A stretch of 32,939 bases of DNA, from assembly GCA_903941095.1 (NCBI GenBank), contig CAJANN010000242.1:1-32939 (forward strand), in the 5' to 3' direction. The DNA comes from an uncultured Rhodospirillaceae bacterium (lineage in GTDB: Bacteria > Pseudomonadota > Alphaproteobacteria > Rhodospirillales > Magnetospirillaceae). The notes under the pieces were generated by a model. That model made no database searches. It was not told where the DNA came from and saw only the letters and a list, made by a program, of their open reading frames with translations. Of this stretch, positions 25,916 through 32,939 are shown piece after piece (position 1 is the stretch's first letter; every line of letters begins with the position of its first letter). The position numbers and the translations under genes are program-made.

Positions 25916-27292
25916 ATGAAGGTCATTGTCTGCGGAGCAGGGCAGGTCGGCTTCAACATCGCCCATTATCTGGCGGGAGAGAGCAACGACGTCACCGTCA
26001 TCGACCAGCGCCCGGATCTGATCCGCAAGATCACCGATACCCTGGATGTGCAGGCGATTTTGGGGCATGCCTCGCACCCATCGGTTCTGGAGCAGGCCGG
26101 CGCCGGCGATGCCGACATGATCATCGCCGTTACCCACGCCGATGAAGTCAACATGGTTGCCTGCCAGGTTGCTCATTCATTGTTCAATGTCCCGACCAAG
26201 ATTGCCCGGATCCGGTCGCAGACATACCTGCAGCCGATGTGGGCGGCCTTGTTTAATCGTGAACACCTGCCCATCGACGTCATTATCAGCCCCGAGATCG
26301 AGGTGGCACGGGCCATCACCCGCCGGCTTGGCGTTCCCGGCGCCATCGACGTCATTCCGATGGCCGGCGACAAGGTCAGGCTGATCGGTGTCCGTTGCGA
26401 CCAGCAGACTCCCCTGATCAATACCCCGTTGCGGCAATTGACGGTTCTGTTTCCCGACCTGAATATCGTCATCATCGGCATCGTCCGCGATGGCCGGCCG
26501 ATTGTTCCTACGGCGGAAGACCAGATGCTGGATGGCGACGAAGTCTATTTCGTCGTCGACACCCAGCACGTCCCCCGTGCGCTTGACGCCTTCGGCCGCG
26601 AGGGCCAGGAAGCCCGTAAGATCGTCATCTTCGGCGGCGGCAATGTCGGTCTTTTCCTGGCGCAGCAGATCGAGGAAGAACACCCTGCCGCTTCGGTCAA
26701 GGTCATCGAAGCGGATAAGGAGCGCGCCGAATACGTGGCCAAAAGTCTGCATCGGGCAGTGGTTCTGCACGGAGACGTGTTGGATCCGGAAATCCTGACC
26801 GAAGCCGGTGTCGCCCATGCCGAGGCAGTGGTGTCTGTCACCAACGATGATGAGACCAATATCCTGGCCTCGCTGCTGGCCAAGCGATATGGGGCTCGCC
26901 GTTCGATGTCCCTGATCAACAAGACCACCTACAGTGCCCTGATGGGGCCGCTGGGAATTGACGTGGTCGTGTCCCCCCGTGCCATTACCGTATCGAACAT
27001 CCTGCAGCATGTCCGCCGAGGCCGTATTCATGCGGTTCACTCGCTGCACGAGGGATTTGGCGAACTGATCGAGGCAGATGCCCTGGAAACGTCCAGTCTG
27101 GTCGGAAAACCGCTGCGTGAGGTCAAGCTGCCCAACGGGGTGCTGTTGGGAGCGGTGGTCCGCAATGGCGCGGTGATCAGCCCACGCGGAACGACGGTCA
27201 TCCAGGCGGGGGATCGCGTCGTTCTGTTCGCCGCATCAGAGGCTGTCAAGAAGGTCGAAAAAATGTTCTCGGTCCGGTTGGAGTACTTCTGA
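25916..27292 (+). CDS. trkA: Trk system potassium uptake protein TrkA
   Basis: This 458-residue peripheral membrane protein has two RCK units. Each has a Rossmann NAD-binding domain, the first starting MKVIVCGAGQVGFNIAHYL and the second KIVIFGGGNVGLFLAQQI near 235, and each is followed by a TrkA-C domain (about 140-225 and 365-455). It gates the TrkH/TrkG potassium channel. The ribosome binding site AAGGGGAACCAGG precedes the ATG. trkA following ntrYX is a conserved alphaproteobacterial order; no trkH gene is in the window. Confidence 0.95.
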   Translation: MKVIVCGAGQVGFNIAHYLAGESNDVTVIDQRPDLIRKITDTLDVQAILGHASHPSVLEQAGAGDADMIIAVTHADEVNMVACQVAHSLFNVPTKIARIRSQTYLQPMWAALFNREHLPIDVIISPEIEVARAITRRLGVPGAIDVIPMAGDKVRLIGVRCDQQTPLINTPLRQLTVLFPDLNIVIIGIVRDGRPIVPTAEDQMLDGDEVYFVVDTQHVPRALDAFGREGQEARKIVIFGGGNVGLFLAQQIEEEHPAASVKVIEADKERAEYVAKSLHRAVVLHGDVLDPEILTEAGVAHAEAVVSVTNDDETNILASLLAKRYGARRSMSLINKTTYSALMGPLGIDVVVSPRAITVSNILQHVRRGRIHAVHSLHEGFGELIEADALETSSLVGKPLREVKLPNGVLLGAVVRNGAVISPRGTTVIQAGDRVVLFAASEAVKKVEKMFSVRLEYF

Positions 27293-27318
27293 ATGGTGCC
27301 TTCCCGTCGCGGCAGCCC

Positions 27319-27335
27319 CCCCCATCCATCGGGGG
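27319..27335 (+). promoter_or_regulatory. Small hairpin over the HAD gene ribosome binding site
   Basis: CCCCC (27319-27323) can pair with GGGGG (27331-27335) across a 7-base loop; the G run is part of the ribosome binding site of the HAD gene. It could weaken initiation or act as a weak trkA terminator, but no U tract follows. Confidence 0.22.
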
Positions 27336-27345
27336 AGAGCCGCCG

Positions 27346-28020
27346 ATGAGGAGGAGCCTTCCTCGCGCCATCCTGTTCGACTGGGACAACACCCTGGTTG
27401 ATTCCTGGCTGTGCATTCAGGAATCCTATAACAGGACCTTCCGTTATTTCGGTCTGCCCGAATGGAGTCTTGAAGAAACCAGGGCCAATGTCGCCCGATC
27501 GCTGCGGGACACGTTCCCGCACATGTTCGGGACACGCTGGGAAGAGGCCAGAGAGGTTTTCTATCGCGTCTTCGAGGAGATTCATCTGTCACACCTGCGG
27601 CCGTTGCCCGGAGCGGCGGAAATGCTGGCGGACCTGCAGGGACGGGGCATCTACATGGCCGTGGTCAGCAACAAGAGAGGGGCCTTCCTGCGGAAGGAAG
27701 CCGATGCGCTTGGGTGGTCCTCCTATTTCGGGGCATTGGTCGGAGCTGCCGATGCCTCCGCCGATAAGCCTGATACGGCCCCGGTCTTCCTTGCCTTGAC
27801 TTCAGCTCCGGTTGTGGCCGGGCCGGATGTGTGGTTCGTCGGGGATGCCGGAGTCGATCTTGAGTGTGCCGGGCGCTCCGGGTGCGTCCCCGTGCTGATT
27901 CGGCCAAATCCTCCCCAACCGGGTGAGTTCAATCCCTACCCACCTCAGTATTATTTGGAACAATGCCAAAGTTTGACCGCTCTTATGTCAGAACTATGGG
28001 TTCCCAACGCCCCGATTTGA
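27346..28020 (+). CDS. HAD-superfamily phosphatase (phosphoglycolate-phosphatase-like)
   Basis: This 224-residue protein has HAD motifs in order: motif I ILFDWDNTLVDS (nucleophile Asp13, near the N terminus), an all-helical cap (about 25-85), motif II VVSNKRG, motif III Lys in ASADKPDTAP, and motif IV VWFVGDAGVDLECA. The layout is that of cap C1 enzymes such as phosphoglycolate phosphatase; the substrate is unknown. GGGGGAGAG serves as ribosome binding site 7 bases before ATG 27346. A gene of this type sits between trkA and hfq in related Rhodospirillales (recollection, not checked). Confidence 0.85.
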   Translation: MRRSLPRAILFDWDNTLVDSWLCIQESYNRTFRYFGLPEWSLEETRANVARSLRDTFPHMFGTRWEEAREVFYRVFEEIHLSHLRPLPGAAEMLADLQGRGIYMAVVSNKRGAFLRKEADALGWSSYFGALVGAADASADKPDTAPVFLALTSAPVVAGPDVWFVGDAGVDLECAGRSGCVPVLIRPNPPQPGEFNPYPPQYYLEQCQSLTALMSELWVPNAPI

Positions 28021-28103
28021 TGGTAACGACAAGGGCAACAGGGGAGCTTCATCGCATGGGCCGATGATGACTCGACTCGGGCAATAAGAACGGAATCAAG
28101 ATT

Positions 28104-28358
28104 ATGTCCGCCGAAAGATCGCAGAATGTGCAGGATGTGTTTCTCAATCACATCCGCAAAAACAAAACTCCGGTAACCGTGTTTCTGGTCAACGGGGTGA
28201 AGCTTCAAGGTATTGTGACGTGGTTCGACAACTTTTCGGTGCTGTTGCGGCGGGATGGCCACACCCAACTGGTCTACAAGCACGCAATCTCCACCGTGAT
28301 GCCGTCGACGCCGATTCAATTGTTCGAGCCGCAATCCAAGGAAGGCGGCGAGGAATAG
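28104..28358 (+). CDS. hfq: RNA chaperone Hfq
   Basis: This 84-residue protein is Hfq. It contains the Sm1 motif ([20 protein letters not shown]) and the Sm2 motif [11 protein letters not shown], with the conserved Gln and Phe that bind U-rich RNA. The short acidic C-terminal tail (KEGGEE) is normal for alphaproteobacteria. The hexamer pairs small RNAs with mRNAs. It lies 83 bases after the HAD gene. Its stop TAG is immediately followed by the GTG start of hflX, whose ribosome binding site (GAGG) is inside the last codons of hfq. Confidence 0.97.
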   Translation: MSAERSQNVQDVFLNHIRKNKTPVTVFLVNGVKLQGIVTWFDNFSVLLRRDGHTQLVYKHAISTVMPSTPIQLFEPQSKEGGEE

Positions 28359-29681
28359 GTGTCTCGCGGACAGGCTGACAAGCCCCCCGGCCCTGCGTGC
28401 TTGCGTGCGCTGGTCGTTCATCCAGTCCTGAAAGCCGGGGAAGGGGGCGTGCGTGCCCCCGATTCCCGCCTGGGCGAGGCGGTCGGCCTTGCCCAGGCTA
28501 TCGACCTTGACGTGGTTGCGGCAGAACTGGCTCCCGTTGCCAAGCGCCGCCCGGCGACCCTTATGGGCAAGGGGGCCGTGGAACGCCTTGGGGCTGTCGT
28601 CGAGGCGAATGATGTTGCCGTCGTCGTCGTGGACGGGCACCTGTCGCCGGTCCAGCAAAGAAACCTCGAAAAAGCGTGGTCTTGCAAGGTGATCGACCGC
28701 ACCGGCTTGATTCTGGAAATCTTTGGCGCCCGTGCCCGCACCCGCGAAGGGACGCTGCAGGTCGAATTGGCTGCCCTGTCTTATCAACGGTCGCGCTTGG
28801 TCCGGTCATGGACCCACCTTGAACGCCAGCGCGGTGGGTTCGGCTTTCTGGGGGGGCCTGGCGAAACCCAGATCGAAGCCGACCGACGAATGATCGGTGA
28901 ACGGATCGTCAAGCTTAAGCGTGAACTGGAGGAGGTCAAGCGGACGCGAGAACTCCATCGGAGTGCCAGGCGCCGGGTTCCGTATCCGATCATCGCCCTG
29001 GTCGGCTACACCAACGCAGGAAAGTCGACGTTGTTCAACGCGTTGACCCGCTCCGATGTTCTGGCCAGGGACATGCTCTTTGCAACCCTGGATCCCACTA
29101 TGCGTGGCCTGATCCTGCCTTCGGGACGCCGGGTGATTCTCTCGGATACAGTCGGATTCGTTTCCGATTTGCCGCATGAACTGGTCGCCGCATTCCGGGC
29201 CACCCTTGAAGAGGTCCTGGAAGCCGATCTGGTGGTTCATGTCCGGGACATTTCCCATCCCGATGCCGAGGCTCAGGCCACGGATGTCGAGATCGTGCTG
29301 AAGGAACTTGGTCTTTCGGAAACGGTCGATCGTGGTCTGATCGAAGTACTGAACAAAATCGACCGCCTTTCCGATGCCGAAAAGCAGGAAGTTCTGAACC
29401 AGACCTGTCGCCGCCCCGGCAGCTTGGCCATTTCGTCGGTCAGTGGGGAAGGAATCCCCGCTTTGCTGGCCGACCTGGATGAGCGCCTGTCCCACAATCA
29501 GGAAACCATCGACGTTGAATTGCCTTTATCCGATGGTGCCGGCATTGCATGGCTGTATCGGCACGGAGACGTGATCGCGCGTAGCGATGATGATTGCGTC
29601 GCCCGAATCAGCGTCCGCCTTGATCCCGTCAATGCCGAACGGTTCCGCCGGGGACAGGAAAAAGGGAGAACCGCTCCATGA
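28359..29681 (+). CDS. hflX: Ribosome-associated GTPase HflX
   Basis: This 440-residue protein has the N-terminal HflX domain (about 15-190; includes GHLSPVQQRNLEKAW and RGGFGFLGGPGETQIEADRR) followed by a G domain with G1 GYTNAGKS (about 215-222), G3 DTVGF and G4 NKID. HflX splits stalled or hibernating ribosomes, notably under heat stress. It starts with GTG directly at the hfq stop codon and ends in an ATGA overlap with the inositol-monophosphatase-family gene. The hfq-hflX pair is conserved across proteobacteria. Confidence 0.95.
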   Translation: MSRGQADKPPGPACLRALVVHPVLKAGEGGVRAPDSRLGEAVGLAQAIDLDVVAAELAPVAKRRPATLMGKGAVERLGAVVEANDVAVVVVDGHLSPVQQRNLEKAWSCKVIDRTGLILEIFGARARTREGTLQVELAALSYQRSRLVRSWTHLERQRGGFGFLGGPGETQIEADRRMIGERIVKLKRELEEVKRTRELHRSARRRVPYPIIALVGYTNAGKSTLFNALTRSDVLARDMLFATLDPTMRGLILPSGRRVILSDTVGFVSDLPHELVAAFRATLEEVLEADLVVHVRDISHPDAEAQATDVEIVLKELGLSETVDRGLIEVLNKIDRLSDAEKQEVLNQTCRRPGSLAISSVSGEGIPALLADLDERLSHNQETIDVELPLSDGAGIAWLYRHGDVIARSDDDCVARISVRLDPVNAERFRRGQEKGRTAP

Positions 29682-30439
29682 TCGACGCCGTCAAAATTTC
29701 CGAGATTATCCGCGATGTCGCCGAGGAGGAGATCCTTCCCCGCTTCAAGAATCTGCGACGGGAACAGATTCGCGAGAAAAAACCGAACCAACTGGTCACC
29801 GAAGCCGATACCGAGGCCGAACGCGTCCTCAGCCGACGGCTTCAGGATATTATTCCTGGAATGGTCGTTGGGGAGGAGGGTGTCGAAAGCGACAGTTCCG
29901 TTCTAGGGGCGCTGGCGCGTGATGGTATCGTGTGGGTCATCGATCCGGTGGATGGGACGGCTAATTTCGCCAATAACAACCCTCGGTTCGCGGTCATCGT
30001 TGCCCTGGTCGTCGATGGCGTCACCAGAATGGGGTGGATTCATGATCCGGTTCCCAACCGCACTGTCGTTGCCGAGCAGGGGCAGGGGGCCTGGCAGGAC
30101 GGAACTCGCCTCAAGGTCGCGGCCGAGCTGCCCTTGTCTCAGATGACCGGATCGATCAAAAGGACAGGCAGAGTTGCCGAGCAGGCCTTGCACATCGCCC
30201 GTCGCGGCAGCGCCGCCCACGATTACCTGGACTTGGCGACCGGCCGCCAACACTTTGCTCACTTCCGGCGTTTGATGCCGTGGGACCATGCCGCCGGGGT
30301 TTTGATCCATCAAGAGGCCGGCGGGTTCGCCATGATGCTGAACAATTCGCCTTATACCCCGATCCTGCATGCCGATGGACAGCTGCTGCTGACCCCCGGC
30401 GAACAAAGCTGGAGAGAAATTTCCGCCCTGATGGATTGA
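29678..30439 (+). CDS. Inositol-monophosphatase-family phosphatase
   Basis: This 253-residue protein has the metal-binding motifs of the family: 'VTEADTEAE' near 40, GEEGVES near 66, the signature DPVDGTANFANN near 88-99, and MPWDHAAGVLIHQEAGG near 200. Members dephosphorylate inositol phosphates, histidinol phosphate or 3'-phosphoadenosine 5'-phosphate. The neighbourhood does not settle the substrate; a histidinol-phosphatase or CysQ-like role is possible. It starts at the ATGA overlap with hflX and is the last gene of the plus-strand run, 61 bases before the convergent lipoprotein gene. Confidence 0.88.
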   Translation: MIDAVKISEIIRDVAEEEILPRFKNLRREQIREKKPNQLVTEADTEAERVLSRRLQDIIPGMVVGEEGVESDSSVLGALARDGIVWVIDPVDGTANFANNNPRFAVIVALVVDGVTRMGWIHDPVPNRTVVAEQGQGAWQDGTRLKVAAELPLSQMTGSIKRTGRVAEQALHIARRGSAAHDYLDLATGRQHFAHFRRLMPWDHAAGVLIHQEAGGFAMMLNNSPYTPILHADGQLLLTPGEQSWREISALMD

Positions 30440-30500
30440 CGCCTCATGCTCCGGAGATCGGAATGATGCGTTTGGTCCAGTCGCACTCGGCTGGTTGCTC

Positions 30501-31133
30501 TCAGAGTGGGCGGTTCGGGTCCGGATCGCGCAGCATGACCAGGGTCGGCGTGGCCGACAGGGCATTTTCGATCCGCCAGATATAGACCTTGTACAGTCCG
30601 AAGGGGCGAACCTCGGTCGCGTTATGGCGCAACACGTTGGCATCGGTGGTGATGCGGAATTCGCCCTCCATGCCGATCCCCAACTCGGCCATGCGCTGTG
30701 CATCCGACGCCTTTACCCCGTTCGCATCAATGATGATGGTTCCATCTTCGTTGGACTTCAGGGAAATCAGCCGGGCATCGCGCCGCAACAGCGACGTCAG
30801 TTGCACCTTGCCCAGGCGCCCACCACGCTCGTAGCGCAGATGAAAGCGTCCCTTGCCAGTTCGCTTCAGGTCTTTTACGGCGATGTCGCGGACAAGGTCC
30901 TTGTAGATGTTATTGTGCCGTTCCGCCTCGTTCTCGGGCGTGATCTTGCCGTTTGCATATTCGTGCATGATCGGGGCATAGATCACGTCTCCTTCATATG
31001 TAAGCGCCCAATCGCCATATTTTGACAGCCGGAGCTCGCCGCGAAATTTGTCCGGAATATAGCACGACGACACCAGGACGGTGAGGGCGACAACCGACAG
31101 AATGCGGGCCGTACTGTCGATAATCCGCCTCAT
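30501..31133 (-). CDS. Putative lipoprotein of unknown function
   Basis: This 210-residue protein starts MRRIIDSTARILSVVALTVL and has a lipobox-like LVSSC with Cys24, so it is probably a lipid-anchored exported protein. The mature part is mixed alpha/beta, with a central 'GKGRFHLRYERGGRLGKVQL' stretch and no domain I recognise. ATG 31133 is chosen because it gives the signal peptide and overlaps the mazG TGA (ATGA); the frame continues to 31178 only inside mazG. Coupling to mazG suggests co-expression, but nothing shows a functional link. Confidence 0.7.
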   Translation of the reverse strand: MRRIIDSTARILSVVALTVLVSSCYIPDKFRGELRLSKYGDWALTYEGDVIYAPIMHEYANGKITPENEAERHNNIYKDLVRDIAVKDLKRTGKGRFHLRYERGGRLGKVQLTSLLRRDARLISLKSNEDGTIIIDANGVKASDAQRMAELGIGMEGEFRITTDANVLRHNATEVRPFGLYKVYIWRIENALSATPTLVMLRDPDPNRPL

Positions 31134-31930
31134 TTTTCGCGATCCTCCGCTTTTTCCAACCTTTTGGCCCGCAGCCACAGCGCCTCCATTTCATCAAGGG
31201 AAGCCTGATCAAGGCGCCGCCCGCTTTGTCGCAACTGCCCCTCAACGTCGCGAAAGCGCCGGTCGAACTTGGCGTTGGCGCGCTTTAGACAGCGGTCCGG
31301 GTCGATTGTGAGCTTCCGGGCAAGGTTGACGCAAGCAAAGAGAAGATCCCCCATTTCGTCCTCAAGCCGGTCCGGGCCGCCATCGTTTTCAATTTCATAT
31401 TTTATTTCAGATAGTTCCTCGTCGATCTTCTCAATGACTTCGAAGGCTCCGGGCCAGTCGAAGCCCACTCGGGCTGCGCGAGCCTGCAGCTTGAGCGCCC
31501 GGGTCAGCGGGGGCAACGTGCCAGCCACTCCGTCGAGAATACTGTCATTTCCCTTGCTGGCCCGCTCCTCTGCCTTGGTGGCTTCCCAGGCGTGGATTTG
31601 AGCGGGAACGTCACGAGCGGCTTCCTCGGCGAAGACGTGCGGGTGGCGGCGGACCATCTTGTGACAGATAGCCTCGGCAACATCACTGAAGTCGAAACAT
31701 CCGGCCTCATCCGCGAGCTGAGCATGAAACACCACCTGAAACAGCAGGTCCCCCAGTTCTTCCCTTAAGGCGACCATGTCGTTTTGATCGATGGCGTCGG
31801 CCACCTCGTAAGCCTCTTCAACGGTATAAGGCGAAATCGTCGAAAAAGTCTGCTCACGGTCCCAGGGACAGCCTCCTTCCGGAGACCGCAACGTCTTCAT
31901 GATCGCAATCAATCGATTGATAGGGGGCAT
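31130..31930 (-). CDS. mazG: Nucleoside triphosphate pyrophosphohydrolase MazG
   Basis: This protein of about 266 residues has two MazG domains. The first has GGCPWDREQTF, TVEEAYEVADAI and EELGDLLFQVVFHA; the second has EELSEIKYEI and EDEMGDLLFACVNLARK, each carrying the EExxE...ExxD metal-binding pattern. MazG hydrolyses NTPs to NMP and pyrophosphate and clears abnormal nucleotides. ATG 31930 (MPPINRLIAIMKTL) fits the usual N terminus of the family; ATG 31963 is an alternative 11 codons upstream, and neither has a strong ribosome binding site. It is divergent from the phosphoribulokinase gene and coupled to the lipoprotein gene downstream. Confidence 0.93.
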   Translation of the reverse strand: MPPINRLIAIMKTLRSPEGGCPWDREQTFSTISPYTVEEAYEVADAIDQNDMVALREELGDLLFQVVFHAQLADEAGCFDFSDVAEAICHKMVRRHPHVFAEEAARDVPAQIHAWEATKAEERASKGNDSILDGVAGTLPPLTRALKLQARAARVGFDWPGAFEVIEKIDEELSEIKYEIENDGGPDRLEDEMGDLLFACVNLARKLTIDPDRCLKRANAKFDRRFRDVEGQLRQSGRRLDQASLDEMEALWLRAKRLEKAEDREK

Positions 31931-32113
31931 GCTCGGCTTACCGGCCAGTGGAGGGACGGCCATTATACGCCAGCGGTTCCCACCCGTCTGCGTAGAGATT
32001 TCCCTCTCCACATGCGTTGCACATCCACCCCCGCCGGGTGAAGCCGGTGACACCGAAGTTCATGTAGGATTTTTGGGATGTTGGTCCGCAAGAGGCCAGA
32101 AAGGGAGGCAGAT

Positions 32114-32939
32114 ATGTCCATCAGGCATCCCATTATCGCCGTCACCGGCGCTTCGGGGGCCGGTCGCGAGTCGGTTCGTGCCGTATTCGACCGCTTGTTC
32201 CGACGAGAGGGAATTACCGCGGCCTATGTCGCCGGTGAAAGTTTCCATCGCTATGACCGCGCTCAATTCAAGGCCGCCGAAGCAGAGGCGACGGAAAACG
32301 GAAATCCACATTTCAGCCATTTCGGCCCGGACGCCAACCTGTTCGACGAGCAGCAGCAGCTGTATGCCAGCTATGCCCGATCGGGCACCGGGCGCAGACG
32401 CCACTATCTGCACAATGATGAAGACGGCAAGCGTTTGGGCTATCCCGACAGTAAGGCTGGGGAATTCACTCCGTGGGAAGATCTGCCGGCCCAATCGGAC
32501 CTGTTGTTATATGAAGGCCTGCATGGTGTGGTCCGCGGCCCCGGGTTTGACCTTGGACGAGAGGTCGACCTGAAGATCGGCATGGTGCCAATCGTCAATC
32601 TTGAATGGATTCAGAAGGTTCACCGCGACACCGGCCGGCGAGGGTACTCACGCGAAGCAGTGATGAGCCGCATCCTGCATCGTATGCATGATTACACCCG
32701 ATTCATCCTGCCCCAATTTCAGCACTCGGATATCAACTTCCAGCATGTTCCTGTGGTGGACACGTCGGAACCTTTCATCGCCAGAGACATTCCTGCCGTC
32801 GATGAAAGAGTGGTGGTGATCCGTTTCCGGAAGCCAGAGGAGCTTGATGTCGATTTTCCGCTGCTTGTCGGCAAGATCAAAGGGGCGTGGATGACCCGGC
32901 GCAACACCCTGGTCGTTCACGGGGGAATGCGTGACTTGG
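32114..32939 (+). CDS. prk: Phosphoribulokinase, class I (bacterial), 3' end outside window
   Basis: The first 275 codons of an approximately 290-residue phosphoribulokinase are present; the end is cut off. Conserved lines are PIIAVTGASGAG, SHFGPDANLFDE, LLYEGLHG, VDLKIGMVPIVNLEWIQKVH followed by RD, SDINFQHVPVVDTS, and VVVIRFRKP. The Calvin-cycle enzyme phosphorylates ribulose 5-phosphate to ribulose 1,5-bisphosphate. By alignment with my memory of Rhodobacter PrkA, the substrate residues His45, Arg49, His100, Lys168 and Asp172 are kept, but the P-loop reads GASGAGRES in place of GSSGAGTST and Asp42 is Glu. GGGAGG lies 7 bases before the ATG. It is divergent from mazG across a gap of about 180 bases without a clear promoter match. 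Confidence 0.88.
   Translation, partial: MSIRHPIIAVTGASGAGRESVRAVFDRLFRREGITAAYVAGESFHRYDRAQFKAAEAEATENGNPHFSHFGPDANLFDEQQQLYASYARSGTGRRRHYLHNDEDGKRLGYPDSKAGEFTPWEDLPAQSDLLLYEGLHGVVRGPGFDLGREVDLKIGMVPIVNLEWIQKVHRDTGRRGYSREAVMSRILHRMHDYTRFILPQFQHSDINFQHVPVVDTSEPFIARDIPAVDERVVVIRFRKPEELDVDFPLLVGKIKGAWMTRRNTLVVHGGMRDL

Noticed and set aside
1-32939. Search for CRISPR arrays, insertion sequences, tRNA/rRNA genes, riboswitches and phage genes
   Set aside because: No direct-repeat arrays, transposase motifs, tRNA T-loop sequences or integrase genes were recognised. Small non-coding RNAs cannot be excluded by eye.

Overview
The window is ordinary-looking chromosome from a high-GC alphaproteobacterium. 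The block dusB-ntrB-ntrC-ntrY-ntrX-trkA-(HAD)-hfq-hflX, the alphaproteobacterial NtrY/NtrX pair, a PleC/DivJ-style histidine kinase, an Anbu-type protease and a class I phosphoribulokinase together point to Rhodospirillales, most likely a Magnetospirillum/Phaeospirillum-like bacterium with a Calvin cycle. This taxonomic reading is inference from gene content and protein resemblance. Nearly all sequence is coding. I see no IS element, prophage, CRISPR array, tRNA or rRNA gene, and no gene-free stretch longer than 300 bases.

Layout. 1-172 is the end of mfd. 175-3959 (minus) holds a DsbA/FrnE-family oxidoreductase, a PleD-like REC-REC-GGDEF protein whose signalling residues are all degenerate, and an acetolactate-synthase-like TPP enzyme. 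4071-4379 is a small hypothetical gene that converges on pgpA-cinA (minus, ATGA-coupled). 5513-8026 is a large membrane histidine kinase without an adjacent response regulator. 8023-10044 (minus) is dapA, smpB and a cytoplasmic sulfite-oxidase-like molybdoenzyme. 10194-15634 is a soluble lytic transglycosylase followed by dnaE. 15631-17995 (minus) holds Anbu and an ACT / Crp-Fnr / DUF2892 cluster. 18108-18557 is a membrane-anchored c-type cytochrome with a good terminator after it. 18638-30439 is a long plus-strand run of nitrogen-regulation and RNA/ribosome-associated genes: dusB, ntrBC, ntrYX, trkA, HAD phosphatase, hfq, hflX and an inositol-monophosphatase-family enzyme. 30501-31930 (minus) is mazG with a coupled unknown lipoprotein. 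The window ends inside a phosphoribulokinase gene.

How the genes work together. NtrB/NtrC and NtrY/NtrX are two complete two-component systems for nitrogen status and redox/nitrogen signalling. They are co-transcribed with dusB (nifR3) and followed by hfq, an arrangement well known in this class. Many neighbours overlap by the ATGA tetranucleotide, which suggests translational coupling: pgpA/cinA, ACT/Crp, dusB/ntrB, hflX/IMPase and mazG/lipoprotein.

Most noteworthy signals. No clear new multi-gene system is visible. The best leads are a phosphoribulokinase with an altered P-loop and a D42E change, the PleD-like protein that has lost its phospho-acceptor and GGDEF residues, an Anbu protease away from its usual partners, an NtrX lacking the GAFTGA loop, and the ACT-Crp-DUF2892 operon with a perfect palindrome between its last two genes.
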